NCBI GenBank assembly: GCA_019454915.1
Contig: JACFNM010000088.1
Span: 1-13,073, forward strand
Reading direction: 5' to 3'
Length of the DNA stretch: 13,073 bases
Source: Chitinophagaceae bacterium
Lineage (GTDB): Bacteria; Bacteroidota; Bacteroidia; Chitinophagales; Chitinophagaceae
Shown here: one piece after another, positions 1-7,425 of the stretch
Layout of the letters: each line of letters begins with the position of its first letter
Position numbering within the stretch: the stretch's first letter is position 1
Translations under genes and position numbers: made by a program
The notes under the pieces: model-generated
Database searches by the model: none
What the model was told of the DNA's origin: nothing
Seen by the model: only the letters and a program-made list of their open reading frames with translations

Positions 1-544
1 TTTGCAGAAATTCATGAATATCCGGATGATCAATGTCGAGGTAAGCGGCAAAAGCGCCCCGGCGTACACCGCCTTGCGATATGGTGTCCATTGCGGTATC
101 AAACAACCGCATAAAGCTTACGGCGCCGCTGCTCTTGCCATTGTCGGTTACCGCGCTTCCTCTTCCGCGCAGTTTTCCGAAATAACCGGAAGTGCCTCCG
201 CCTAATTTGGTTTGCATGATCACCTCGCCCAATTTGAAAGTTATCCCTTCAATATTATCGGGTACGTGCACGTTGAAGCAGGATATGGGCAGCCCCCGTT
301 CTGTTCCCATATTCGCCCAAACCGGCGAGCTCAGGCTCATCCAGCCGCGTTCTATCATTTCAATAAAGGATTCTTTCAGCTCGGGTTTGTATAGTCTTTG
401 TGCTGCGGCCGAACAAACCCTTTCAATGGCTTTGTTCACGGTCTCACCCTTGAGGAGATAGCCCCGGTTCAGGTGTTGTTCGCTTTCTTCATTTTTCCAC
501 CAGTATCTTTCTCTCACCGGCGGTTCTTCAAATATGGTCTGCAT
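1..544 (-). CDS. nrdA: Ribonucleoside-diphosphate reductase, alpha (catalytic) subunit, class I; N-terminal 181 residues only
   Basis: Catalytic subunit that reduces ribonucleotides to deoxyribonucleotides in the cytoplasm together with NrdB. The gene is cut by the left window edge, so only the first 181 codons are present. Translation from the ATG at 544-542 begins MQTIFEEPPVRERYWW and enters the catalytic alpha domain almost at once: SSPVWANMG (residues 72-80), GLPISCF (84-90), where Cys89 corresponds to the first redox-active cysteine of class I enzymes, then LGGGTSGYFG (114-123), SSGAVSFMRLFD (138-149) and GGVRRGAF (158-165). The usual N-terminal ATP-cone (about 90 residues) is absent, because the protein starts where that domain would normally end. 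The start lies 20 bases after the nrdB stop, so the two genes are surely co-transcribed in the order nrdB-nrdA. The fold and subunit assignment are very likely right. The class Ia/Ib subgroup cannot be settled from this fragment. Confidence 0.95.
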   Translation of the reverse strand, partial: MQTIFEEPPVRERYWWKNEESEQHLNRGYLLKGETVNKAIERVCSAAAQRLYKPELKESFIEMIERGWMSLSSPVWANMGTERGLPISCFNVHVPDNIEGITFKLGEVIMQTKLGGGTSGYFGKLRGRGSAVTDNGKSSGAVSFMRLFDTAMDTISQGGVRRGAFAAYLDIDHPDIHEFLQ

Positions 545-564
545 GGATATGATTGATTGAATGG

Positions 565-1539
565 TTAAAACAAGTCTGCTGCTGTGATGCTCTTATCGTG
601 TTTGGTATAGTCCACCGGGCGTTTGGCAAAGAAGTCGTCCAGGCTATTGGCGAATACTTCTTCTTCAAACCATTTCATGGGGCGGTATTGCTCTGCGCTG
701 ATATGGAATTGAAGGGGTATGCCTATCTTCTCCAGGCTTTCATCAACCCTGAATTTTATAAAATTGATCAGGTCCTGCCGGCGAATAATCTCCAGCTCCC
801 CTTCTTCAAAAATCCAGTCAATAATGCGTTCTTCCACCCGTATGGATTCTCTCACCATTTGCTCAATGCGATGAACGGCCTCGTCATTCAACATTTCCGG
901 ATACTCTTCCCTGATTTTATTGATGAGATAAATTCCGGCATTAGCATGTACTTGCTCGTCAATAGATGTCCATGCTATGATGTTGCTCACATTTTTCATC
1001 CATCCCTTAAATCGCGGGAAGGCAAGGATAATCGCAAACTGACTGAATAAGGATACGTTTTCGATCAGGATGGTGAACAGTACCAGCGCCATACTGTATT
1101 CGCGCTTATCTGCTGAGGAAGTGGTGCTCAAAGCGCGTGTGAGATATTCAATGCGTTCGTTGATGACGGGTACTTCTACCAGGTTTTCAAATTCATTATT
1201 ATAGCCCAGCACTTCCACTAATCTTGAATAGGCTTCGGAATGGCGAAACTCACATTCCGCAAAGGTGCTGCCCAATCCGTTGAGTTCGGGTTTTGGAAAA
1301 TGATGATACAGGTTTCCCCAAAATGATTTGACGGCTACTTCAATCTGGGCGATGGCCAGCAGACTACGCTTAACGGCGCTCCTTTCCTTGGGGGTAAGAT
1401 GAGAATGAAAGTCCTGGGTGTCGGCAGTGAAATCCACTTCGGAGTGGACCCAGAATGTTCTGTTAATGGAATCAGTAAACTGAAGTACTTCCGGATATTC
1501 AAAGGGTTTGTAGTTGATTCTTTTTTCAAAAAGTCCCAT
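565..1539 (-). CDS. nrdB: Ribonucleoside-diphosphate reductase, beta (radical-generating) subunit, class I
   Basis: Small subunit that houses the dimetal centre and radical for NrdA. From the chosen ATG (1539) it is 324 residues, typical for NrdB/NrdF without extra domains. Probable metal ligands are Glu67, Glu97, His100, Glu160, Glu195 and His198. They sit in AQIEVAVKSFW, ECEFRHSEAY (E-x-x-H-x-x-x-Y), ILIENVSLF and DEQVH. Tyr104 is at the radical tyrosine position, so this is not a Tyr-less class Ic type. The first ligand appears to be Glu where E. coli has Asp84. No ATP-cone precedes the ferritin-like core. A GTG at 1563 would add eight residues, but ATG and the family consensus near GLFEKR favour 1539. 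It is the first gene of the operon and lies about 120 bases downstream of a cobalamin riboswitch, which should control it together with nrdA. Confidence 0.95.
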   Translation of the reverse strand: MGLFEKRINYKPFEYPEVLQFTDSINRTFWVHSEVDFTADTQDFHSHLTPKERSAVKRSLLAIAQIEVAVKSFWGNLYHHFPKPELNGLGSTFAECEFRHSEAYSRLVEVLGYNNEFENLVEVPVINERIEYLTRALSTTSSADKREYSMALVLFTILIENVSLFSQFAIILAFPRFKGWMKNVSNIIAWTSIDEQVHANAGIYLINKIREEYPEMLNDEAVHRIEQMVRESIRVEERIIDWIFEEGELEIIRRQDLINFIKFRVDESLEKIGIPLQFHISAEQYRPMKWFEEEVFANSLDDFFAKRPVDYTKHDKSITAADLF

Positions 1540-1659
1540 AATAAAAGAGTTTAAAAATGACACTGAATGAGCCTGTACCCACTTGATGGTTCAACAGAAA
1601 CAATCAGTAAAACAAGGTTACCGATGTAATAGCTTTTCCTCCGAAAGCGCTTACTTCAA
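1540..1659 (-). promoter_or_regulatory. Leader between cobalamin riboswitch and nrdB (presumed expression platform)
   Basis: About 120 untranslated bases link the aptamer to nrdB. On the minus-strand RNA a small hairpin, GCTTT-CGGAGGA-AAAGC (plus positions 1632-1648), presents a purine-rich GGAGG in its loop. It lies roughly 90 bases before the nrdB start, so it is not the nrdB ribosome binding site. No GC stem followed by a U run is visible, so attenuation by a classical intrinsic terminator is not supported. Control could be translational or act by a weaker terminator. The mechanism cannot be read from the sequence by eye. Confidence 0.4.
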
Positions 1660-1850
1660 TTTATTCCGGCAGGTCTTCTGACTCTCCCGATTTTCCGGCA
1701 CCTTCCCGCTGAGCATGCTCAACAGTGGTATGTAGTTTCGGAAAATACAATGCTTTATCGGCATCGGGATTACAGCTACGGGGATAGTTCCCGGTTTTCA
1801 CGGGATTCCCTTTTAATGAAATGTCGCCGTTGGCGAACTTCAACCGAAAC
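1660..1850 (-). promoter_or_regulatory. Cobalamin (B12/adenosylcobalamin-type) riboswitch aptamer
   Basis: Read on the minus strand, this region carries the ordered conserved blocks of the cobalamin riboswitch. AAAAGGGAATCCCGTGAAAA and an adjoining CCGGG lie at plus 1790-1818. TATCCCCGTAGCTGTAATCC follows, then CCACTG (1733-1738), then GGGAAGGTGCCGG (1695-1707), and finally the B12 box AGTCAGAAGACCTGCC (1668-1683). A short hairpin, TCGCC-AAC-GGCGA (about 1824-1836), precedes the core, and the outer boundaries are approximate. It sits upstream of nrdB-nrdA in the same orientation. By the usual behaviour of this class, bound B12 should lower expression of the operon. A 60-codon open frame over this region is an artefact of the RNA element. 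Confidence 0.95.
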
Positions 1851-2049
1851 AGGATGTAAAATAAATGACAAAAAGTGAGCGCTTTATAAATTGTTATTCA
1901 CCGGATGTTGAAAACCTTTCAAACGGGCTGCCTGCCTTGATTTTTTTGTAATTCGTTTTTCTTATCTCCATCAGAAAATGTTATTATTGCAGGGACGTTA
2001 ACCGGAAGACGTCATGAAAACGCTGTTCTTACATGCTGTTGCGCGGATC

Positions 2050-3027
2050 ATGGAAAAGAAATCCTTCTATACTTGCTTAGTTGTTGCGACCTTATGCTTG
2101 TTGGGCCAGGGGTGTATAACATCGCGCCCGGTAAAGCTGGATGATTCCGCCCGGTTGATCAATTGCCATCTCGACAATTCATTTGTATTCCATTCGGAAA
2201 GGCCGGTACAAATTGACCGGTTGGATATTGTTCCGGCACTTACACAGCGCTTTAGTTTTACAAGCCTGAACATTGCCAACGCGTTTGGATTTTTGGATTT
2301 ATTACAGGACTATCTAAAGGCGGACGGAGAATTAAAAAGTCACCCCGGTATTGAAAACAGGGTGCGCAAGATGGAGATAGCGGCTAACTTAGCCCAGCAC
2401 GTGGACCTGGCTTCTTTGGAAATTTCTTCGTTTGCATCAGAATTGGATTGTGAAGAGGAACGCATAACCCAACTGGCCGATTTTTTAAGGGCAAAAGAAA
2501 TTGACCGGGAGAGCCGCCTGACTGTGGCGGCCATCAGCGTCGGGGCCGTAGGCGCTATTGCTTCGGGTATTTTATCGGCAAATGCGCATACGGAAAATGC
2601 AGGAATCTTTACGGGAATTGCTGGTGGGATCGCCGAAGCGATTATCGGTGTGCTGATATTGAAGAATAGCAAAACGGTTGAGTTGCAACATCCCCGAAAT
2701 GTGTTGCGTGATATTTGGCAGGGAGGCGATTCTTCTGCCATTGTTCCCTCCGCCATTTGGTATTACCTTACGTATAAGCATCCTGAAAAGCCGGAGGAAT
2801 TATCTCTTCGCCAAAAAATTATTGAACGCTGGAAAGGATTTAAGCAAATCAACGCTGAAAACCCGAATGATATAGACCGGTTTAAACGACAATACTTTCA
2901 GGATGAGGGACTCTACAGTACCGGTGACCTGTACAACAGGGCTAATATGTACGACCAGATTGAGTCGGCGGTTAAACTCATTAAGCAGGATTTATCAACC
3001 CTGCTACTGGAAATTAAAATGATTTGA
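2050..3027 (+). CDS. Putative outer-membrane/periplasmic lipoprotein with glycine-rich hydrophobic hairpin, function unknown
   Basis: I do not recognise the family. From the ATG at 2050 the protein (325 residues) begins MEKKSFYTCLVVATLCLLGQGC, a textbook lipoprotein signal peptide with Cys22 as lipidation site. An upstream in-frame ATG at 2014 would add 12 residues and move the Cys to 34, so 2050 is preferred. The mature part has a mixed segment rich in acidic helices, then two hydrophobic glycine/alanine-rich stretches near residues 158-176 and 184-204 (ISVGAVGAIASGIL and GIFTGIAGGIAEAIIGVLIL) separated by a short polar turn, which looks like a membrane-inserting hairpin. A charged helical C-terminal third follows. 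It is transcribed divergently from the nrd riboswitch and stands alone, 174 bases before the phosphoesterase genes. A weak stem-loop follows it. Confidence 0.8.
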   Translation: MEKKSFYTCLVVATLCLLGQGCITSRPVKLDDSARLINCHLDNSFVFHSERPVQIDRLDIVPALTQRFSFTSLNIANAFGFLDLLQDYLKADGELKSHPGIENRVRKMEIAANLAQHVDLASLEISSFASELDCEEERITQLADFLRAKEIDRESRLTVAAISVGAVGAIASGILSANAHTENAGIFTGIAGGIAEAIIGVLILKNSKTVELQHPRNVLRDIWQGGDSSAIVPSAIWYYLTYKHPEKPEELSLRQKIIERWKGFKQINAENPNDIDRFKRQYFQDEGLYSTGDLYNRANMYDQIESAVKLIKQDLSTLLLEIKMI

Positions 3028-3066
3028 GTATATTTAGGCATTGCTGTCCTCTTGTAATGTATTCAC

Positions 3067-3083
3067 TGCCTGAAAGCCAGGCA
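3067..3083 (+). terminator. Weak stem-loop after the lipoprotein gene
   Basis: TGCCTG-AAAGC-CAGGCA forms a six-pair hairpin 40 bases after the lipoprotein stop. It is followed by TCTTATT rather than a clean T run, so it may be a weak terminator or only an mRNA 3' end structure. Confidence 0.35.
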
Positions 3084-3201
3084 TCTTATTAGAATATAGC
3101 TATTTATAATTCCCGAAAAAAGAGGATAGAAGTTTTTACCCATTAAACCAGTCATTTACACAAGCAATTCCAACCGTTAAACAGTCATTAAAAGAGACCA
3201 G

Positions 3202-4851
3202 ATGAAAAAGGTGTTGATTTTCTTTTCCCTGTTAGTCTATACCTGCTTAGGACTTGCCCAGCAAAAGGCGCCTTTGCCGGAAACAAACTATAAGCTGGCC
3301 GTCATTGCTCACCGGGGTAATCATGTGCAGGTTCCGGAGAATACAATAGCTTCCATCAGGGCAGCCATCAAAAGCGGCGCCGATTATGTGGAAGTGGATT
3401 TGCGAACCAGCAGGGACGGTCAGATGGTTATCATGCACGACGCCGGCGTGGACAGGATGACGAATGGAACGGGCAAAATCAAAGATTTGACCTGGGACGA
3501 ATTGAAGAACCTGAAGGTGTTTGATAAATCCCGGCCGTCTAAAAGAACATACCGGATACCCACTTTCAGTGAAGTGCTGAATACCTGTAAGGGTAAAATC
3601 AATATCTACCTCGATTTTAAAGACGCAGACGTTGAGGAAACCTACCGGCAAATCAGGGAGGCTGGCATGGAGAGACAGGTGGTGGTATATGTGAATAGTA
3701 TTCCTCAATATAAGGACTGGCGAAAGACGGCGCCCGCCATTCCGTTGATCATCAGTGTCATTGATGAGGTGAAGACTAAGGATGAACTGAGCTTCTTCCT
3801 GGGACAGGGAACGATTGAAGTGTTGGACAATGTGTATGAAAAAGCGATGATTGAGACCGCCAACGAAGAAGGTGTTGCCGTGTGGTTAGATGTGCAGGGA
3901 GACCATGAAGGTCCGGAAATATGGAATGAGACCCTGCAGAAGGGAGTACAGGGGATGCAAACGGATCACCCTGAAGCGCTGATTCGATACCTGAAAAAGA
4001 ATGGATTACGGAATGGGCTGGGAAAAGACCTTGCAGGGGAAGACCCGTATACGAAATACAGGAAGAGGGCATATCGTGAGTTAAAGAATATTAAGTACGG
4101 CAAAGCGCCTGGAGATGAGAATATGTTTGATGCTTATATTCCCAAAGAGGTGACACCCGGTAGTCGTGTGATTGTGTACATACATGGCGGTGGCTGGACG
4201 AAGGGAGATAAGAAAGAATTCCCCAAACAGTTGGTTGATGAACTGGTGGGGAACCGGGGTTATCTCGTTGTGTCCATGAATTATCGTTTGGTGAAGGATG
4301 GTAATAACCGTTTCCCGGCACAGATAGAAGATGTAAAAAAAGCGCTGGAATTTATTACTGCCAACTCAAAGAAATATGGATATAACGGAAATGAGTTTGC
4401 CCTGATGGGAGGAAGTGCCGGCGCCCATCTGGCTATGTTGTATGCTTATGGCTATGATGATAAGAAGCAGATAAAGACCGTGGTTGACTTATGGGGACCA
4501 ACGGATTTTACGGACAAATCAGTACGCCCTGATGGAAGTGATGCCGATAATATCACGATCAATTTCCTCGGTGAAAAGGATGAGAATGCGCAGGTTGCGA
4601 AAGATGCGAGTCCGGCTTATCGGTTGACTAAGGAAACCGGAGTGCCCACTATTTTGTTTCACGGTGGCGAAGATCCATTAGTTAAAGTGAGCCAGGCGGA
4701 AAATCTGTACAAAAAATTACAGGAGCTGGGAATACCTGCACAACTGGAAATTTATCCTAATGAAAAACATGGAGTGGGGCCTTCGGCGGCTATAGATGTT
4801 TTCAATAAAACATTCTCATGGCTTGAAAAGTATTATCCACCAACAAAATAA
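3202..4851 (+). CDS. Secreted two-domain enzyme: glycerophosphodiester phosphodiesterase (GDPD) fused to an alpha/beta-hydrolase esterase
   Basis: 549 residues with a Sec signal peptide (MKKVLIFFSLLVYTCLGLAQ, probable cleavage before QKA). Residues about 31-265 are a GDPD domain: AHRGN (His37, Arg38), PENT (Glu47), EVDLRTSRDG (Glu64, Asp66), IMHD (His79), YLDFK (Asp138) and the closing QTDHPEAL. It should split glycerophosphodiesters into glycerol-3-phosphate and an alcohol. Residues about 305-545 are an alpha/beta hydrolase of the carboxylesterase/BD-FAE type: HGGGW oxyanion motif (328-332), GGSAG with Ser405 nucleophile, Asp491 in GGEDPLV and His523 in NEKHG. All catalytic residues of both domains look intact. 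Single-domain GDPDs are about 250-300 residues, so this is a genuine fusion, with no frameshift or internal stop. It heads a tight gene cluster: the next gene starts 7 bases after the stop. The esterase substrate is unknown. Acyl chains of lysophospholipids or acetylated sugars are both possible. Confidence 0.92.
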   Translation: MKKVLIFFSLLVYTCLGLAQQKAPLPETNYKLAVIAHRGNHVQVPENTIASIRAAIKSGADYVEVDLRTSRDGQMVIMHDAGVDRMTNGTGKIKDLTWDELKNLKVFDKSRPSKRTYRIPTFSEVLNTCKGKINIYLDFKDADVEETYRQIREAGMERQVVVYVNSIPQYKDWRKTAPAIPLIISVIDEVKTKDELSFFLGQGTIEVLDNVYEKAMIETANEEGVAVWLDVQGDHEGPEIWNETLQKGVQGMQTDHPEALIRYLKKNGLRNGLGKDLAGEDPYTKYRKRAYRELKNIKYGKAPGDENMFDAYIPKEVTPGSRVIVYIHGGGWTKGDKKEFPKQLVDELVGNRGYLVVSMNYRLVKDGNNRFPAQIEDVKKALEFITANSKKYGYNGNEFALMGGSAGAHLAMLYAYGYDDKKQIKTVVDLWGPTDFTDKSVRPDGSDADNITINFLGEKDENAQVAKDASPAYRLTKETGVPTILFHGGEDPLVKVSQAENLYKKLQELGIPAQLEIYPNEKHGVGPSAAIDVFNKTFSWLEKYYPPTK

Positions 4852-4858
4852 AATTGAT

Positions 4859-5983
4859 ATGAAAAAAAAGTTATGGATGATTGTATTTGCCGGTTGGCTG
4901 GCATTCTATGGATGTACGGGTAGTTTAGCGCCTGAATCCGAAGAAGGCAAGATAGAGAATGTAATCCTGATCACTACGGACGGACTACGTTGGCAGGAAG
5001 TATTCAAAGGAATGGACAGTGTAATTGCCTCTAAAGGAAAATTCAACCAGGGGAGAGGCGACAGCGCCAGGATATTTGAGAACTATTGGGCAGAGAGTGA
5101 AACCGAAAGAAGAAAAAAAATATTTCCTTTTTTCTGGGATAGTATAGCCGCCAGAGGACAACTTTACGGGAACCGCGGCTATGATAATAAGGTAGACGTT
5201 GCCAATCCATACTGGTTCTCCTATCCGGGATATAATGAAATCTTTACCGGGTATCCCGACACGGCCATCAATTCGAATGGTTATATGGCAAATCCTCACG
5301 TGACGGTGCTGGAATATATCAATCAGCAGGAGGGCTTCAGGGGAAAGGTAGCGGCTTTTGGTGCATGGGGCGCCTTTGACCGCATCTTGAACAAGGAGAG
5401 GTGCGGCTTTCCGGTGGTAGCGGCTTTTAGCCCTACGGGCGGGGAGCACCCAACTTCCAGGGAAGCATTAATCAATGCGATGCTGAAAGATTCCTATCGC
5501 GCTTTTGGAAATGGTGAATGCCTGGATGTTTTTACGCATTATGCGGCTATGGAGACTTTGAAAGACAAAAAACCCCGGCTATTGTTTATCGGTTATGGTG
5601 AAACCGACGAATGGGCACACGCGGGAAGGTACAAGGATTACCTGGATGCAGCCCGCCAGGTAGATAACTGGATTCGGGAGATATGGGATTACGTACAAAG
5701 TGAACCACAGTACAGAAATAAAACGGCTATTTTTATTACCGTTGACCACGGACGCGGCGATATAGATAAAGATCAGTGGACCGGACATGGCAGTAAGGGA
5801 GTGCAGGATTCGCACGAAATATGGATGGCTGTAATGGGCCCGGGTATACCGGCTAAGGGAGAAGTGAAGACGCCGGGACAGTTATATCAAAAGCAGGTGG
5901 CACAAACTGTTGCTTCATTGCTTGGGTTACACTATCAGGCAGAGCATCCGATAGGAGAGGAAATCAAGGAAATCAGGAATTAA
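4859..5983 (+). CDS. Alkaline-phosphatase-superfamily lipoprotein (phosphoesterase, exact substrate unknown)
   Basis: From the ATG at 4859 (374 residues) the protein has a lipoprotein signal, MKKKLWMIVFAGWLAFYGC, with Cys19 as lipidation site. Earlier in-frame codons from 4796 overlap the upstream gene and are rejected. The core is the metal-dependent alkaline phosphatase / phosphodiesterase fold: LITTDGLRW with Asp41 as first metal ligand, SYPGYNEIFTG with Ser121 at the nucleophile position, TDEWAHAGRY (Asp250, His254), VDHGRGD (Asp296, His297) and a C-terminal GHGSKGVQDSHEIW with His310 and His319 available for the last ligand. These are the spacings of nucleotide pyrophosphatase- and phosphoglyceromutase-like members. 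It lacks the Lys-x-Arg pair seen in the PafA gene downstream, so it may not be a simple monoesterase. The gene follows the GDPD-esterase by 7 bases and precedes the next gene by 22, supporting one transcript. Transfer of phosphate from lipid-derived esters is an inference. Confidence 0.88.
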   Translation: MKKKLWMIVFAGWLAFYGCTGSLAPESEEGKIENVILITTDGLRWQEVFKGMDSVIASKGKFNQGRGDSARIFENYWAESETERRKKIFPFFWDSIAARGQLYGNRGYDNKVDVANPYWFSYPGYNEIFTGYPDTAINSNGYMANPHVTVLEYINQQEGFRGKVAAFGAWGAFDRILNKERCGFPVVAAFSPTGGEHPTSREALINAMLKDSYRAFGNGECLDVFTHYAAMETLKDKKPRLLFIGYGETDEWAHAGRYKDYLDAARQVDNWIREIWDYVQSEPQYRNKTAIFITVDHGRGDIDKDQWTGHGSKGVQDSHEIWMAVMGPGIPAKGEVKTPGQLYQKQVAQTVASLLGLHYQAEHPIGEEIKEIRN

Positions 5984-6005
5984 TATAAAGCGGTAGTAAG
6001 GTATT

Positions 6006-7301
6006 ATGATGATTCATGGTATAAGTAAAATCAGGACTACGGGTCTTGGAGTTGTATTGATAGCGGCACTATGTTATTCGACGCGGGTTCAGTCGCAAGC
6101 GCTTGCCAATCCCTATCCGCCGTCGGGTTATCCAGACCGGATTGTGCTGAACGTAACCGAAGACCCTTCGCGATCTTTGGCCGTAAACTGGCGTACGCAT
6201 GATAGTATATCAACCGGAACTGCTGAGATAATGATAGCGACTTCTAACCCAGCGGAGGCGGTGAATGCTGTGAAAACTAAGGCTGTAACGGAAACGGTAA
6301 CGCACTTGGGAATAGTGGCCAATTATCACTCGGTAGTATTTAAAGACCTGTTGCCGGGAACCCAGTACATGTACCGGGTAGGTAGTGGAGGTTTTTGGAG
6401 TGAATGGTTTCATGTTAAAACCACAGAGAGCAGGAATGAGCCTTTCTCCTTTATTTTTATGGGAGATGTGCAGCAGGGCATGAGGACTTTTTGGCCAAGG
6501 GTAATACGGGAAGCATATAAGAAAATGCCCGATGCGAAATTGATTATGTATGCGGGAGATATCGTTAATAAGGGCCGTAATGATCATGAGTGGGGTGAAC
6601 TGTTCTATGGAGGTAGTTTTATCCATAGCACTATTCCCGGCATGATGTCGCCTGGGAACCATGAACATGCAGATAATGAGCAGGGAGTTAATGAACTCAC
6701 TGCTTTATGGCGGCCGCAATTTACGCTGCCTGAAAACGGTCCGGAAGGATTGGAGGAGACCTGTTATTATGCTGACATTCAGGGAGTGCGGTTTATATCG
6801 CTCAATTCTCAGGCGATATGGTTTGGCGGAGAAGGGATGCAAAAACAGATAGACTGGCTGGAAAAGATATTATCTGATAATCCTAATAAATGGACCTGCG
6901 TGATATTTCATCATACTGTTTATCCGGTAATGGCAGGACGTGATAACATAAATCTAAGGTCAAACTTTCAGCCAATATTTAACAAGTATAGGGTTGACCT
7001 TGTTCTGCAGGGACATGATCATGCTTATGGCAGAGGTATGCATAAGATTCCCATGCCTGATAGTAAGGGTACATCGCCTGCGATGTATGCAGTATCCATG
7101 AGCGGATCGAAGATGTACAGTCTGAAGGAGGAGCCGAAATGGGCAGATAAAAGTGGCGCTCAATTACAGTTGTATCAACTGATTACTATCCATGGAGATA
7201 AATTGTCTTATCGTTCCTATACAGCCACCGGTGATCTCTTTGACGCCTTTGATCTGAAGAAAAGAAAAAATAAACCAAACAAATTGATTGATTTAAACTG
7301 A
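6006..7301 (+). CDS. Exported purple-acid-phosphatase-like metallophosphoesterase with N-terminal fibronectin-like domain
   Basis: 431 residues with a Sec signal peptide; cleavage is probably after VQS at residue 30. Residues about 42-138 resemble the beta-sandwich that precedes the catalytic domain in purple acid phosphatases (YPDRIVLNV, LAVNWRT, PGTQYMYRVG). The catalytic metallophosphoesterase follows: GDVQQG (Asp154), GDIVNKG (Asp185), GNHEH (Asn218, His219), FHHTVYP (His302/303) and GHDHAYGRG (His337, His339). All motifs of a dimetal phosphatase are present. By eye, the position of the iron-binding tyrosine in plant enzymes (GDxxY) is Asn188, so the charge-transfer tyrosine seems to be missing and the protein may not be purple. 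The start has two successive ATG codons (6006 and 6009). It sits 22 bases after the previous gene, probably as the last member of that transcript. The substrate is not known; phosphomonoesters are most likely. Confidence 0.9.
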   Translation: MMIHGISKIRTTGLGVVLIAALCYSTRVQSQALANPYPPSGYPDRIVLNVTEDPSRSLAVNWRTHDSISTGTAEIMIATSNPAEAVNAVKTKAVTETVTHLGIVANYHSVVFKDLLPGTQYMYRVGSGGFWSEWFHVKTTESRNEPFSFIFMGDVQQGMRTFWPRVIREAYKKMPDAKLIMYAGDIVNKGRNDHEWGELFYGGSFIHSTIPGMMSPGNHEHADNEQGVNELTALWRPQFTLPENGPEGLEETCYYADIQGVRFISLNSQAIWFGGEGMQKQIDWLEKILSDNPNKWTCVIFHHTVYPVMAGRDNINLRSNFQPIFNKYRVDLVLQGHDHAYGRGMHKIPMPDSKGTSPAMYAVSMSGSKMYSLKEEPKWADKSGAQLQLYQLITIHGDKLSYRSYTATGDLFDAFDLKKRKNKPNKLIDLN

Positions 7302-7425
7302 CTGGTGAGGTTTTCTCATATCGGCTACTTGTTAAGCGAAAATTTCATTAGCATAAATATGCCAATCCAAACTATTCATATTAATTTGCCAGTGTAACCA
7401 ATTATTTTTATAATAAATCTACTAC

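Noticed and set aside
553..1050. 165-codon plus-strand open frame
   Set aside because: It lies wholly antisense to nrdB, whose metal-ligand motifs are unmistakable.
1661..1843. 60-codon minus-strand open frame upstream of nrdB
   Set aside because: It coincides with the cobalamin riboswitch aptamer; the conserved RNA blocks explain the sequence and no protein family is suggested.
2340..2756. 138-codon minus-strand open frame within the lipoprotein gene
   Set aside because: It is antisense to a frame with a good lipobox and normal composition; no motif or initiation signal supports it.
4796..4858. Upstream start for the alkaline-phosphatase-like lipoprotein
   Set aside because: It would overlap the end of the GDPD-esterase gene and place a non-signal segment before a perfect lipoprotein signal starting at 4859.
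7381..7388. TTAATTTG as a pafA promoter
   Set aside because: It has one mismatch to TAnnTTTG and no TTTG at a suitable distance upstream, so it is not listed as a feature.
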